Shown: positions 47,018 through 56,233 of the stretch, piece after piece | How positions within the stretch are numbered: the first letter of the stretch is position 1 | How the letters are laid out: each line of letters opens with the position of its first letter | DNA from: Rhodococcus sp. KRD197 | GTDB lineage: Bacteria; Actinomycetota; Actinomycetes; Mycobacteriales; Mycobacteriaceae | DNA length: 64,000 nt | Reading direction: 5' to 3' | Assembly (NCBI RefSeq): GCF_017168235.1 | Contig: NZ_JABFAO010000011.1 | Coordinates: 183,513-247,512, forward strand | Notes under the pieces: generated by a model | Database searches by the model: none | The model's input: the letters and a program-made list of their open reading frames with translations, nothing else | Told to the model about the DNA's origin: nothing | Made by a program: the position numbers and the translations under genes

Positions 47018-48331
47018 ATGTCAACAGCCAGTTCCAGCGAGCCGTCGGAGACAGCGGAGGACGCGCCGACGGCGGTGCCTCTACTCGCCCCCGCGGACGG
47101 TGTCCCCGCCCTCGTCGATTCACCGGCCGGTGTCATTGCCGCTGCAGCACAGTTGGCCGAAGGGCATGGCCCGCTCGCCGTCGACGCGGAGAGGGCGTCG
47201 GGTTTCCGGTACTCACAGCGCGCATATCTGTTGCAGTTTCGCCGCCGCGGCGCCGGAACTGTCCTTCTCGATCCGATCCCGGTGGCCGATTCACTGCACC
47301 CGCTCGCCGAGGTGATCAATCCGCTCGAATGGGTGCTGCATTCCGCCGATCAGGACCTTCCGGGGCTCGACGAGCTCGGACTCGTCCCGGCCACGTTGTT
47401 CGACACCGAACTCGCTGGGCGGCTCGCGGGCTTCGAACGGGTCGGCCTGGGGCCGATCGTGGAGCGCACACTCGGTCTATCGCTGCAGAAGGGCCACGGT
47501 GCCGCCGACTGGTCGACCCGACCGCTCCCCGACATCTGGCTCAACTACGCCGCACTCGACGTCGAGGTTCTTCTCGAACTGCGAGATGCGATGGCCGCCG
47601 AACTCGAGGCGCAGGGCAAGACCGACTGGGCTGCTCAGGAGTTCGCCCACATTCTGACGCTCGGGCCACCCAAGCCGAAACCCGAGAGGTGGCGGCGCAC
47701 GTCGGGCATCCACTCGATCAGCTCCCAACGTGTACTGGCCTCGGTTCGGGAACTGTGGCGCGCCCGTGACGAGCTGGCGCAGCGACGAGACATCGCGCCG
47801 AGTCGGGTGCTGCCGGATTCCGCCATCATCTCCGCCGCATCTGCCGACGTGAAGTCCGAGAACGACCTACGCGCGCTGCCTGTGTTCGGTGGTCCGCGCC
47901 AGCGACACTCGTCAAAGGTGTGGTTGTCCGCGCTGGAACGAGCCAGGCGTCTGCCCTCCGGGGAACTGCCGCCCCGGGCCGCTCCGTTCGACGGACCCCC
48001 GCCCGTCAACAGATGGTCACGGCGCGATCCGGAGGCGGCCGAACGTCTGGCCACCGTCCGAGCCGCCATGACCGAGCTGAGCGAGAGGGTCGGTGTGCCC
48101 GTCGAAAACCTGCTGCTGCCGGACGTTCTGCGGCGGCTGGTGTGGGACTGGACGGCCGTCGACCCGCTCGAGGCACACCAGCTCGTCGACGATCGACTCG
48201 CCGAGGGACGAGCCCGTCCGTGGCAACGCGAGTTGGTCGTTCCGGTGCTCGTCGAGGCATTGACCCCTCCTCGAGTGACTGGGACCCCTCCTCGAGTGAC
48301 TGGGACCCCTCCGCAAGTTACCGACGGGTAA
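47018..48331 (+). CDS. rnd: Ribonuclease D (DEDDy exonuclease with HRDC domain)
   Basis: 3'-to-5' exoribonuclease acting in tRNA/stable RNA processing, 437 aa. The DEDDy active site is complete: Asp and Glu in LAVDAERASG, Asp in HSADQDLPGL, and Tyr/Asp in LNYAALDVEVLLEL. An HRDC domain follows near residues 240-310 (LWRARDELAQRRDIAPSRVL). The last about 20 residues are encoded by a 21-bp tandem repeat and look non-essential. Matches Rv2681. Confidence 0.93.
   Translation: MSTASSSEPSETAEDAPTAVPLLAPADGVPALVDSPAGVIAAAAQLAEGHGPLAVDAERASGFRYSQRAYLLQFRRRGAGTVLLDPIPVADSLHPLAEVINPLEWVLHSADQDLPGLDELGLVPATLFDTELAGRLAGFERVGLGPIVERTLGLSLQKGHGAADWSTRPLPDIWLNYAALDVEVLLELRDAMAAELEAQGKTDWAAQEFAHILTLGPPKPKPERWRRTSGIHSISSQRVLASVRELWRARDELAQRRDIAPSRVLPDSAIISAASADVKSENDLRALPVFGGPRQRHSSKVWLSALERARRLPSGELPPRAAPFDGPPPVNRWSRRDPEAAERLATVRAAMTELSERVGVPVENLLLPDVLRRLVWDWTAVDPLEAHQLVDDRLAEGRARPWQRELVVPVLVEALTPPRVTGTPPRVTGTPPQVTDG
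48263..48325 (+). repeat. 21-bp tandem repeat at the 3' end of rnd
   Basis: Two perfect copies (48263-48283, 48284-48304) beginning ACCCCTCCTCGAGTGACT are followed by a decayed third copy (48305-48325). In frame they add T-P-P-R-V-T-G units to the RNase D C-terminus. Confidence 0.9.
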
Positions 48332-48338
48332 TACCGGC

Positions 48339-48370
48339 TAGAGTGGTCGGCAGCCCGGCGTCGGCCGGGC
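48339..48370 (+). promoter_or_regulatory. Candidate fadA promoter and leader hairpin
   Basis: TAGAGT (48339-48344) is a plausible actinobacterial -10 box, with no clear -35. A hairpin GCCCGGC (48353-48359) with GCCGGGC (48364-48370) follows in the leader. GGAGGA (48391-48396) is the fadA ribosome-binding site. Confidence 0.35.
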
Positions 48371-48403
48371 CAATCGACCGCATCTTCTCGGGAGGATCGA
48401 AGC

Positions 48404-49663
48404 GTGTCAGTACCCGCATCCACCAATTCACAGCGGAATGTCGTGTTCGTCGACGGCATCCGTACCCCATTCGGCAAGGCAGGCCCCAAGGGCATGTACG
48501 CCGACACTCGCGCCGACGACCTCGTCGTCAAGGCCATCCGCGAACTGCTGCGGAAGAACCCCTCCCTACCGCCAGAGCGGATCGACGAGGTTGCCATTGC
48601 CGCTACGACGCAGACCGGTGATCAGGGCCTGACAATCGGCCGCACCTCTGCACTCCTCGCCGGACTCCCCCGCAGCGTTCCGGGCTTCGCCATCGACCGC
48701 ATGTGTGCCGGTGCAATGACCTCGGTCACCACCACCGGATCGGGAATCGGATTCGGCCAGTACGACGTGGTCATCGCCGGCGGCGTCGAGCACATGGGAC
48801 ATCACCCGATGGGTGAGGGCGCCGACCCCAACCCGCGCTTCCTCGCCGACAAACTGGTCGATCCCAGCGCCCTCGTCATGGGCAACACGGCCGAGAACCT
48901 GCACGATCGCTTTCCCACCATCACCAAGGAACGCACCGACGCCTACGCCGTCGCCAGCCAGAACAAGTACGACGCCGCCAAGAAGGCCGGCTTGCTCGCC
49001 GATACGCTCGTCCCCGTCGCCACCAAGTCCGCAGCAGGCTGGGGCCTGGCCACCGAGGACGAGCCGCCCCGCCCCGGCACGACAACCTCGGACCTCGCCA
49101 AGCTCAAGACGCCGTTCCGGCCCGCCGGCCGCGTCACCGCAGGCAATGCAGCAGGCCTCAACGACGGTGCCACCGCCGCGATCCTCGCCGGCGAGGACAC
49201 CGCACACGAGCTCGGCCTGAACATCGGCATGCGGATGGTCGGCTTCTCCTTCGCCGGCGTCGACCCGGCCGTCATGGGCATCGGCCCGGTGCCGGCCACC
49301 GAGAAGCTGCTCGGCCGAACCGGATTGAGCATCGAAGACATCGGTCTGTTCGAGATCAACGAAGCCTTTGCCGTCCAGGTACTCGCCTTTCTCGAGCACT
49401 TCGGCATTGCCGACGACGATCCCCGCGTCAACCAGTGGGGCGGCGCGATCGCGTGCGGCCACCCGCTTGCCTCCTCGGGTATTCGTCTGATGACTCAGCT
49501 GAGCCGCCAGTTCGCCGAGGCGCCCGACGTCCGGTACGGCCTGACGACCATGTGCATCGGTCTTGGCATGGGCGGCACCGTCATCTGGGAGAACCCCAAG
49601 CACGCTGACTACGCGGGAGTGAAGCCTGCAGGAACGACCCATGGAGCGGGAGCAGCCAAATGA
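48404..49663 (+). CDS. fadA: Acetyl-CoA acyltransferase (thiolase) FadA
   Basis: Thiolase that cleaves 3-ketoacyl-CoA in fatty-acid beta-oxidation; 419 aa. The acyl-accepting Cys is in IDRMCAGAMTSV. The second active-site set is in NEAFAVQVLAF and the CGHPLASSGIR and TMCIGLGMGG motifs near the C-terminus. GTG 48404 start; it overlaps fadB by 4 bp. It is likely the beta-subunit of the trifunctional FadAB complex. Confidence 0.95.
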   Translation: MSVPASTNSQRNVVFVDGIRTPFGKAGPKGMYADTRADDLVVKAIRELLRKNPSLPPERIDEVAIAATTQTGDQGLTIGRTSALLAGLPRSVPGFAIDRMCAGAMTSVTTTGSGIGFGQYDVVIAGGVEHMGHHPMGEGADPNPRFLADKLVDPSALVMGNTAENLHDRFPTITKERTDAYAVASQNKYDAAKKAGLLADTLVPVATKSAAGWGLATEDEPPRPGTTTSDLAKLKTPFRPAGRVTAGNAAGLNDGATAAILAGEDTAHELGLNIGMRMVGFSFAGVDPAVMGIGPVPATEKLLGRTGLSIEDIGLFEINEAFAVQVLAFLEHFGIADDDPRVNQWGGAIACGHPLASSGIRLMTQLSRQFAEAPDVRYGLTTMCIGLGMGGTVIWENPKHADYAGVKPAGTTHGAGAAK

Positions 49664-51765
49664 GTGACATAACGACAGCGTTCACGGACGAGGTAGTCAC
49701 GAACGCGTACACCAAGATCGTCTCGGTGCCCGGCCTCGACGGCTCCATCGCACTGGTCACCCTCGACAACGGGTTCGATCACACCAAGCCGTCGACATTC
49801 GGCCCGGCCGGCCTCGCGCGGCTCGACGCCGCCCTCGACGAGGCGTTCGCCGCGAACCCGGTGGCGATCGCCATCACCGGTAAGCCGTTCATCTTCGCCG
49901 TCGGCGCCGACCTCAACGGTGTGCCGAACATCAAGACCAAGGACGAGGCGCTGCAGATCGGGCAGCTCGGCCACAAGGTCTTCCGGCGTCTGCGCGAGTC
50001 GACCATTCCGACGTTCGCCTTCATCAACGGTGCCGCCCTCGGTGGCGGACTCGAAGTGGGTCTGCACTCGCACTACCGCACGGTCGCGGAGAACGCCGCT
50101 GCACTCGGCCTGCCCGAGGCATTCCTCGGCCTGGTCCCGGGCTGGGGCGGAACTCAGTTGCTGCCCAACATCATCGGCGCCTCCAATGCCGTGACGGTCG
50201 TCATCGAGAACTCGCTCAACCAGAACCGGGTCCTCAAGCCGCAGCAGGCAGTCGATCTCGGGATCGCCGACGCCCTCTTCGGTGGCGCGGACTTCATCGA
50301 GCAGTCCCTCGCCTGGGCGGCGCAGGTCATCACCGGTGAGATCGTCCCGACCCGTCCCGAGATCGATCGCGGTCAGGCCTGGGACGACGCCATCACTCGC
50401 GCCAAGGCAATCGTTGCGGGCAAGACGAACAACTTCGCACCCGGCCCCGTCGCCGCCGTCGAATTGCTCGAGCTCGCCAAGAACACCGACATCACCGACC
50501 CCGCCTCGCTCGACAAGGCATTCGCAGCCGAGGACGAAGCGCTCTCGACCCTGCTGGTCAAAGACGAGTTGCGTGCCGGCCTGTACGCATTCGACCTGGT
50601 ACAGAAGCGCGCGAAGCGTCCCGCCGGAGCACCGGACAAGTCCCTCGCTCGCAAGGTCTCCGGAGTCGGCATCGTCGGTGCCGGTCTGATGGCCAGCCAG
50701 CTCGCCCTGCTGTTCGTCCGTCAGCTGAAGGTGCCGGTGATTCTCACCGATATCGATCAGGAGCGCATCGACAAGGGCGTCGGCTACGTTCACGCCGAAA
50801 TCGACAAGCTCCTCGGCAAGAAGCGCCTCTCCCCGGATGCCGCGAACCGACTCAAGGCGCTGGTGTCCGGCTCGATCGACAAGTCGGCGTTCGCCAACAC
50901 AGATTTCGTCATCGAGGCAGTGTTCGAGAACCTCGACGTGAAGAAGAAGGTGTTCGCCGAGGTCGAGGAATTCGTCTCGCCCGAGACGATTCTCGCTACC
51001 AACACCTCCTCGCTGTCGATCACGAAGATGGCGGCGGACTTGAAGCACCCAGAGCGCGTGGTCGGCTTCCACTTCTTCAATCCCGTTGCCGTCCTCCCGT
51101 TGCTCGAGGTCGTCAAGGGCGAGAAGACCGACGATGCCACTCTGGCAACGGCATTCGCGACTGCGAAGACTCTCAAGAAGTCTGCCGTCCTGTGCGCCGA
51201 TCTGCCGGGCTTCGTGTTCAACCGCCTCGTGACGCGCGCATCGAACGAGATCATCAGCGCCATCGACGAGGGCACCCCGTTCGAGGTCGCCGATAGCGCC
51301 GTCGGCGAGCTCGGTATGCCGATGAGCCCGCTGACGCTGCTGGCCCTGGTGGGCCCGGCGGTTGCGCTGCACACAGCCGAGACGCTCGCCGAGGCCTACC
51401 CCGACCGGTTCAAGGACTCCCCCGGATTCCGCGCGCTCGTCGAGGCCAAGAAGGCCGGAGTCTGGACCTACGGACCCGAGGGGCAGATCGTCGACCCGGA
51501 GGTCGCCGATATGTGGCCTCAGGGTGACTCTCCGTCGACCAGCGAGCAGGTACTCGATCGCACGCGTCGTGCAATCGCGGACGAGATCCGCATCATGCTC
51601 GACGAGGGCGTCGTCGCGGCCCCGGAGGACATCGACCTCTGCCTGCTACTCGGTGGTGGATTCGGCTTCTGGAACGGCGGCATCACCCCGTACCTCGACC
51701 GCACCGGCACATCCGAAGCGGTGACCGGTAAGCGGTTCCTCGCACAGGGCGTAGCCAACGTCTAG
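49660..51765 (+). CDS. fadB: Fatty-acid oxidation multifunctional protein FadB
   Basis: Bifunctional enoyl-CoA hydratase/3-hydroxyacyl-CoA dehydrogenase, 701 aa. The N-terminal crotonase domain (about 20-230) has AVGADLNGV, the two catalytic Glu residues in GGGLEVGLHS and LPEAFLGLVPGWGG. The dehydrogenase domain begins at VGIVGAGLMASQ (NAD-binding) with catalytic His in VVGFHFFNP, and a C-terminal dehydrogenase domain follows. Two terminators follow the stop. Confidence 0.95.
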   Translation: MSDITTAFTDEVVTNAYTKIVSVPGLDGSIALVTLDNGFDHTKPSTFGPAGLARLDAALDEAFAANPVAIAITGKPFIFAVGADLNGVPNIKTKDEALQIGQLGHKVFRRLRESTIPTFAFINGAALGGGLEVGLHSHYRTVAENAAALGLPEAFLGLVPGWGGTQLLPNIIGASNAVTVVIENSLNQNRVLKPQQAVDLGIADALFGGADFIEQSLAWAAQVITGEIVPTRPEIDRGQAWDDAITRAKAIVAGKTNNFAPGPVAAVELLELAKNTDITDPASLDKAFAAEDEALSTLLVKDELRAGLYAFDLVQKRAKRPAGAPDKSLARKVSGVGIVGAGLMASQLALLFVRQLKVPVILTDIDQERIDKGVGYVHAEIDKLLGKKRLSPDAANRLKALVSGSIDKSAFANTDFVIEAVFENLDVKKKVFAEVEEFVSPETILATNTSSLSITKMAADLKHPERVVGFHFFNPVAVLPLLEVVKGEKTDDATLATAFATAKTLKKSAVLCADLPGFVFNRLVTRASNEIISAIDEGTPFEVADSAVGELGMPMSPLTLLALVGPAVALHTAETLAEAYPDRFKDSPGFRALVEAKKAGVWTYGPEGQIVDPEVADMWPQGDSPSTSEQVLDRTRRAIADEIRIMLDEGVVAAPEDIDLCLLLGGGFGFWNGGITPYLDRTGTSEAVTGKRFLAQGVANV

Positions 51766-51783
51766 GTAGCCCAGCTCGACCGA

Positions 51784-51818
51784 AGAGCCCGGCACTCCCT
51801 ACAGGAGTGCCGGGCTCT
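51784..51818 (+). terminator. Terminator after fadAB
   Basis: AGAGCCCGGCACTCC (51784-51798) pairs with GGAGTGCCGGGCTCT (51804-51818), a 15-bp stem with a 5-nt loop, followed by CTCGTTCC. It begins 19 nt after the fadB stop. Confidence 0.85.
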
Positions 51819-51825
51819 CTCGTTC

Positions 51826-51883
51826 CCTCCCCATGTGCGCGGAAATACATAGCAGGACACGTATTTCCACGCACATGGGGAGG
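51826..51883. terminator. Second 23-bp-arm palindrome after fadAB
   Basis: Arms 51826-51848 and 51861-51883 are complementary over 23 bp with one mismatch, around a 12-nt loop. The sequence is related to the palindrome at 7214-7263: both share CATGTG-N-G-N-GG-N3-TACATAGC. It follows the conventional fadAB hairpin directly. Confidence 0.65.
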
Positions 51884-51998
51884 ATTCGTCCCCGCTACGA
51901 AGCCTGTGAACCCAGGTGAAATCGTTCAAACCGGCCACGTCGGGCGCTGAGGAGGTCCACGATGATCTCACACCACAGGCACGAGGAGGGTTCCCATC

Positions 51999-52283
51999 AT
52001 GCCCATGTTTGTCGTCGAATATTCGTACACGCCCGAGACCTCCGGCGGTCGGGACGATCATCGCACCGACCACCGTGCTTGGGTTCGAGAGATGATTCGG
52101 CGAAAGATCATCCGTTCGTCAGGTCCACTCGCCGACCACAGCGGGGCCATGTTCATCGTCCAGTCGCCCGACCGCGACGCCGTGGCACGCCAGTTCACGC
52201 ACGATCCGTTCGTGCTCGCCGGACTCGTCGAGGACGTCAAGATCACCGAGTGGGCGCCGGCCGCAGGCGAGTTCAGCGGCTGA
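51999..52283 (+). CDS. YciI family protein
   Basis: A 94-aa protein of the YciI/YCII superfamily with the typical start MPMFVVEYSYTPE, the His in DDHRTDHRAWVREM and FTHDPFVLAGLVEDVKITEWAP. The fold is a ferredoxin-like dimer whose His/Asp pair may be catalytic; the reaction is unknown. GAGGAGGG lies upstream of the ATG. It is a stand-alone gene converging on dxs, and distinct from the DGPF protein at 30627. Confidence 0.88.
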   Translation: MPMFVVEYSYTPETSGGRDDHRTDHRAWVREMIRRKIIRSSGPLADHSGAMFIVQSPDRDAVARQFTHDPFVLAGLVEDVKITEWAPAAGEFSG

Positions 52284-52314
52284 CACCCCGTCCACATACA
52301 GGCCCCGTCTACGG

Positions 52315-54195
52315 CTACAGCGCCCCGGCCCAACCCGCGATTCGTTGCGTCAAGTCGGTCGCGGTGAGACCCAGCTCGCGGTGGATCTGCTCACGCGAGG
52401 CGTGATCGAGGAACCGCTGCGGCACACCCACGTCGCGGCACACAGTGTCCACTCCAACAGCACGTATCGACGCCGACACACTCGAGCCGACGCCTCCGTG
52501 GACACCCGAATCCTCGATCGTCACCACGAGTTTGTAGTCCTCGGCGAGCTTGAGCAACGACTCGGGCACGGGAAGGACCCACCGCGGATCGACCACAGCC
52601 ACCGACAAACCCAGCTCGGTCAGCTTCGCAGCGGTCTCCATTGCGAGCCCGGCAAAGACACCCACAGAGACGATCAACACGTCACCGCTCGCCGTCGGCG
52701 GTTCCGCAAGTACATCCACCACGCCATCCAGGCGTCGCAACGCCGGGATGTCCTCGGTGACGGCGCCCTTCGGGAATCGCAACGCTGTCGGTCCGTCATC
52801 GACGGCGAGAGCTTCACCGAGTTCTTCACGCAGAGTGCTGCAATCGCGGGGCGCAGCGACCCTCATTCCGGGCACGATACCGAGCAGAGACATGTCCCAC
52901 ATGCCGTTGTGGCTCGCGCCGTCCGCGCCCGTGACGCCGGCGCGATCCAGCACCAGGGTGACAGGCAGATTCAGCAGCGCCACATCCATGAGCAGCTGAT
53001 CGAAAGCCCGGTTCAAGAAGGTCGAATACACCGCCACCACAGGATGCATACCGCCGAGAGCGAGTCCCGCTGCAGAAGTCACCGCGTGCTGCTCGGCGAT
53101 GCCCACGTCGAACAGTCGATCGGGGAACCTCTCACCGAACGCGGCAAGGCCGGTCGGTCCCGCCATCGCGGCAGTGATGGCGACAATATCGTCTCGCTCG
53201 GCGGCCCGATCGATCAGTTCTCGAGAGAACACCGACGTCCAGTCGGGAGCAGACTGAGAGCGCGCCAGCCCGGTCAGTGGATCGATGACACCCGTCGCAT
53301 GCATCTGATCGGCGACATTGTTCTCGGCGTGCGCGTAACCCATACCTTTGCGCGTGACCGCGTGCACGATCACCGGACCCCCATACGCCTTCGCGCGACG
53401 GAAGGCAGACTCCAGCGCCTGCTCATCGTGACCATCCACGGGCCCGAGATATTTGATGCCCAGATCGGTGAACAGCACCTGCGGGCTGACGGCGTCCTTC
53501 ACCCCGGCCTTCATCCCGTGCAACATCGCGTACGCAGTCTTGCCGACGAGTGGAATCTTCCGGACGATGCGCCGGCCGTTGTCCAGGATTCGCTCGTAGC
53601 CCGGTTGCAGCCGCAAAGCAGTCAGATGCTCCGCGAGTCCGCCTATCGTCGGAGAGTAGGAACGGCCGTTGTCGTTGACGACGATGACCACCGAACGATC
53701 CTTGCCCGCCGCGATGTTGTTGAGCGCTTCCCAGCACATTCCTCCGGTGAGGGCACCGTCACCGACCACCGCGACCACATGTCGATCGTGCTGGCCTCGT
53801 AGCTCGAACGCCTTCGCCAGACCGTCGGCATACGACAGTGATGCCGACGCATGCGAGGACTCCACCCAGTCGTGCTCGCTTTCCCCGCGCGAGGGATAAC
53901 CCGACAGACCACCCTGCTTGCGGAGCGAGGCGAATGCCCCGGTCCGGCCGGTGATCATCTTGTGTACGTACGCCTGATGACCGGTATCGAAAATGATCGG
54001 GTCATGCGGTGAGGTGAACGTCCGATGCAAAGCCAACGTCAGCTCCACGACGCCCAGGTTCGGGCCGAGGTGGCCGCCGGTCGCCGACACCGTTTCCACC
54101 AAGAACTCACGGATTTCTCCGGCCAGATCTTTCACCTCGGACGGGGCCAGGCGGCGCAAGTCCTCGGGCGTCTGAACTCGAGCTAGGACACCCAA
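52315..54195 (-). CDS. dxs: 1-deoxy-D-xylulose-5-phosphate synthase
   Basis: Thiamine-diphosphate enzyme that makes DXP from pyruvate and glyceraldehyde 3-phosphate, the first step of the MEP isoprenoid pathway. It has 626 aa. The N-terminal [19 protein letters not shown]-binding [18 protein letters not shown] with NDNGRSYS, and the [17 protein letters not shown] segment of the Pyr domain are intact. The start is TTG 54195, with GGAGGGAG about 8-10 nt upstream. It supplies precursors for decaprenyl carriers used by AftC-type enzymes. Confidence 0.96.
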   Translation of the reverse strand: MGVLARVQTPEDLRRLAPSEVKDLAGEIREFLVETVSATGGHLGPNLGVVELTLALHRTFTSPHDPIIFDTGHQAYVHKMITGRTGAFASLRKQGGLSGYPSRGESEHDWVESSHASASLSYADGLAKAFELRGQHDRHVVAVVGDGALTGGMCWEALNNIAAGKDRSVVIVVNDNGRSYSPTIGGLAEHLTALRLQPGYERILDNGRRIVRKIPLVGKTAYAMLHGMKAGVKDAVSPQVLFTDLGIKYLGPVDGHDEQALESAFRRAKAYGGPVIVHAVTRKGMGYAHAENNVADQMHATGVIDPLTGLARSQSAPDWTSVFSRELIDRAAERDDIVAITAAMAGPTGLAAFGERFPDRLFDVGIAEQHAVTSAAGLALGGMHPVVAVYSTFLNRAFDQLLMDVALLNLPVTLVLDRAGVTGADGASHNGMWDMSLLGIVPGMRVAAPRDCSTLREELGEALAVDDGPTALRFPKGAVTEDIPALRRLDGVVDVLAEPPTASGDVLIVSVGVFAGLAMETAAKLTELGLSVAVVDPRWVLPVPESLLKLAEDYKLVVTIEDSGVHGGVGSSVSASIRAVGVDTVCRDVGVPQRFLDHASREQIHRELGLTATDLTQRIAGWAGAL

Positions 54196-54376
54196 CGAGA
54201 TCGCTCCCTCCGGCCGACAATATCGGTCTCGAGTTCGCAGTGATCGTCACCGCGAACAGTCACATCTGAGTCTACTTAGCACCCGACAGTACTGCGGCCG
54301 TACCGCCGCCCCAACCACACACGACGCGTCGGTCATCACAGCGAAACCGCGCAACCCGGGGAATAGGGTGGGCTTC

Positions 54377-56203
54377 ATGCCTACCGTGGTCGACCAGATC
54401 CTGACGAACGTGTACGAGGCCTGCCGGGGCAACACCTCGGGGTCCGTCGCCGACTACATCCCCGAGTTGGCGGCCGTCGCTCCGGACGGCTTCGGGATAG
54501 CTCTGGCCACCAGTGACGGATACGTCTACGAAATCGGCGACACGGCCATGCCGTTCACCATTCAGTCGATCTCCAAGCCCTTCACCTACGGCCTCGCCCT
54601 CGCCGATCACGGTGAGGCGGCGGTAGCGCGCAAGATCGACGTCGAGCCGTCCGGCGAACCCTTCAACGAGATCAGCCTCGATCCTGTCACCGAACGTCCA
54701 CGCAACCCCATGATCAACGCCGGCGCCATCACCTCGGCATCGCTGATCGAAGGCGACTCGGCCGAGGATCGTTTCGAACGCATCCTCACCGCCTACTCGA
54801 ACTACGCGGGGCGCCGGTTGACATTCAACTCCGCTGTCTACGAATCGGAGGCCAGAACCGGCAACCGCAACCGGGCCATCGGCTACATGCTCCGATCGTT
54901 CGGGATCATCGAGGACAATCCGGACGCCGCAGTGGATCTGTATTTCCGACAGTGCTCCATCGATGTGACCGCAGCCGACCTCGCGATGATGGCGGCGACG
55001 CTGGCGAACAACGGCATCAATCCTCGGACGCAGCAGCGAGTGCTCGCTCCTGCCCTCGTCGAACGGGTGCTGAGCGTGATGACCACCTGCGGTATGTACG
55101 ACGGTGCGGGCGACTGGGTGGCCAGCGTCGGCATGCCCGCCAAGAGTGGTGTCGGCGGAGGCATCGTCGCGGTGCTGCCCGGTCAGATGGGAATCGCGGT
55201 CTACTCGCCGAGGTTGGATGAGCACGGCAACAGCGTTCGCGGCGTCGAGGCGTGCAGGACGATGTCGAAGAAGCTCGAGCTTCACTTTCTGCATGTCACA
55301 CGCGCCTCGCGCTCTGCCATCCGCAACCGGTACACGGTCGCGGAGACTCCGTCACGTAGACGGCGTAGCGAAGTCGAGCAGGAAGCACTCGCTCAGTTCG
55401 GTACCCGCGCGCGCATCTACGAACTTCACGGCGACCTGCTCTTCTCCGGCGCCGAGACTGCGGTCAGAGAAATCGGCAACCTCGACGAGGACTTGGATGC
55501 CCTGGTCCTCGACGTACGAGGAGTCGACGACGTGAGCGAGGTTGCACGCGGCATGCTCTCCGCGCTGCGAAAGCAACTCTCCGCCCGCGGGTGTCGCGCA
55601 TCTCTCGTCGACCCGCGAGCAGTACTGGGTCAGACTGCGTCGAGTGTCGACCCTACTGCGCCGGATGGGCGAGTATTCGGTGACCTGGGGTCGGCGATCC
55701 AATGGGCCGAGGAGCTGCTGCTCGACCGCTTCTGCGTCGGACCACGCCAACCGGAGAAGGTTCTCCCCCGCGATCACCCGGTGCTGTCGGGCCTGACAGC
55801 AGAACAGTACGACCGCGTGGCAGCGGTCCTCGAATACCGGAGCTACTCGCGTGAGGAACTCATCGTGAGCACCGGACAATCGACCGCGGGGCTGTTCTTG
55901 ATTCTCGCCGGCCAGGCGAGCTCGACGTTCACGGCGCCCGACGGTTCGCACCACCGGATTTCCACCTTGTCCCCCGGAATGAGCTTCGGTGAGATGCCGT
56001 TGCTAGCGCGGACGAAGTTCATCCTCGACTTCCGAGCTGAGACCGACCTGTCCGTCGCAGTCATCTCCGACGAGAATTTCGCCGAGCTGACCCGCGACGC
56101 CGCCGAGGTGAAACTGGCGTTGCTGACGAACCTGGCTACGGGTGCCTACTACCAGATGAACACCGCGATCAAATCGCTCGGCCCGTTCGATATCGGGCGC
56201 TGA
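54377..56203 (+). CDS. glsA: Glutaminase fused to STAS and cyclic-nucleotide-binding-like domains
   Basis: A 608-aa fusion. Residues about 1-305 are a complete glutaminase A (serine-dependent, glutamine to glutamate plus ammonia) with the SISKPFTYG Ser-xx-Lys motif, NPMINAGAI and SGVGGGIVAVLPG. Residues about 335-430 resemble a STAS domain (ARIYELHGDLLFSGAE, DALVLDVRGV). Residues about 465-585 resemble a cNMP-binding jelly roll (STGQSTAGLFLILAGQASS, GMSFGEMPLL). The extra domains suggest regulation by a nucleotide or partner protein. ATG 54377 is preferred over GTG 54368. It diverges from dxs. Confidence 0.9.
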   Translation: MPTVVDQILTNVYEACRGNTSGSVADYIPELAAVAPDGFGIALATSDGYVYEIGDTAMPFTIQSISKPFTYGLALADHGEAAVARKIDVEPSGEPFNEISLDPVTERPRNPMINAGAITSASLIEGDSAEDRFERILTAYSNYAGRRLTFNSAVYESEARTGNRNRAIGYMLRSFGIIEDNPDAAVDLYFRQCSIDVTAADLAMMAATLANNGINPRTQQRVLAPALVERVLSVMTTCGMYDGAGDWVASVGMPAKSGVGGGIVAVLPGQMGIAVYSPRLDEHGNSVRGVEACRTMSKKLELHFLHVTRASRSAIRNRYTVAETPSRRRRSEVEQEALAQFGTRARIYELHGDLLFSGAETAVREIGNLDEDLDALVLDVRGVDDVSEVARGMLSALRKQLSARGCRASLVDPRAVLGQTASSVDPTAPDGRVFGDLGSAIQWAEELLLDRFCVGPRQPEKVLPRDHPVLSGLTAEQYDRVAAVLEYRSYSREELIVSTGQSTAGLFLILAGQASSTFTAPDGSHHRISTLSPGMSFGEMPLLARTKFILDFRAETDLSVAVISDENFAELTRDAAEVKLALLTNLATGAYYQMNTAIKSLGPFDIGR

Positions 56204-56214
56204 AGCGCCCGATA
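56191..56214 (+). terminator. Hairpin terminator with the glsA stop codon in its loop
   Basis: TATCGGGCGC (56191-56200) and GCGCCCGATA (56205-56214) form a perfect 10-bp stem. The 4-nt loop TGAA includes the TGA stop of the glutaminase. No T tract follows. It separates the gene from the convergent rskA-like gene. Confidence 0.6.
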
Positions 56215-56233
56215 CCGAATCCGAGGCAACTGC

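Noticed and set aside
49609-51372. 587-codon open frame on the minus strand opposite fadB
   Set aside because: It lies wholly antisense to a well-supported fadB, has no recognisable domain, and its composition is what high-GC third positions produce in the reverse frame.
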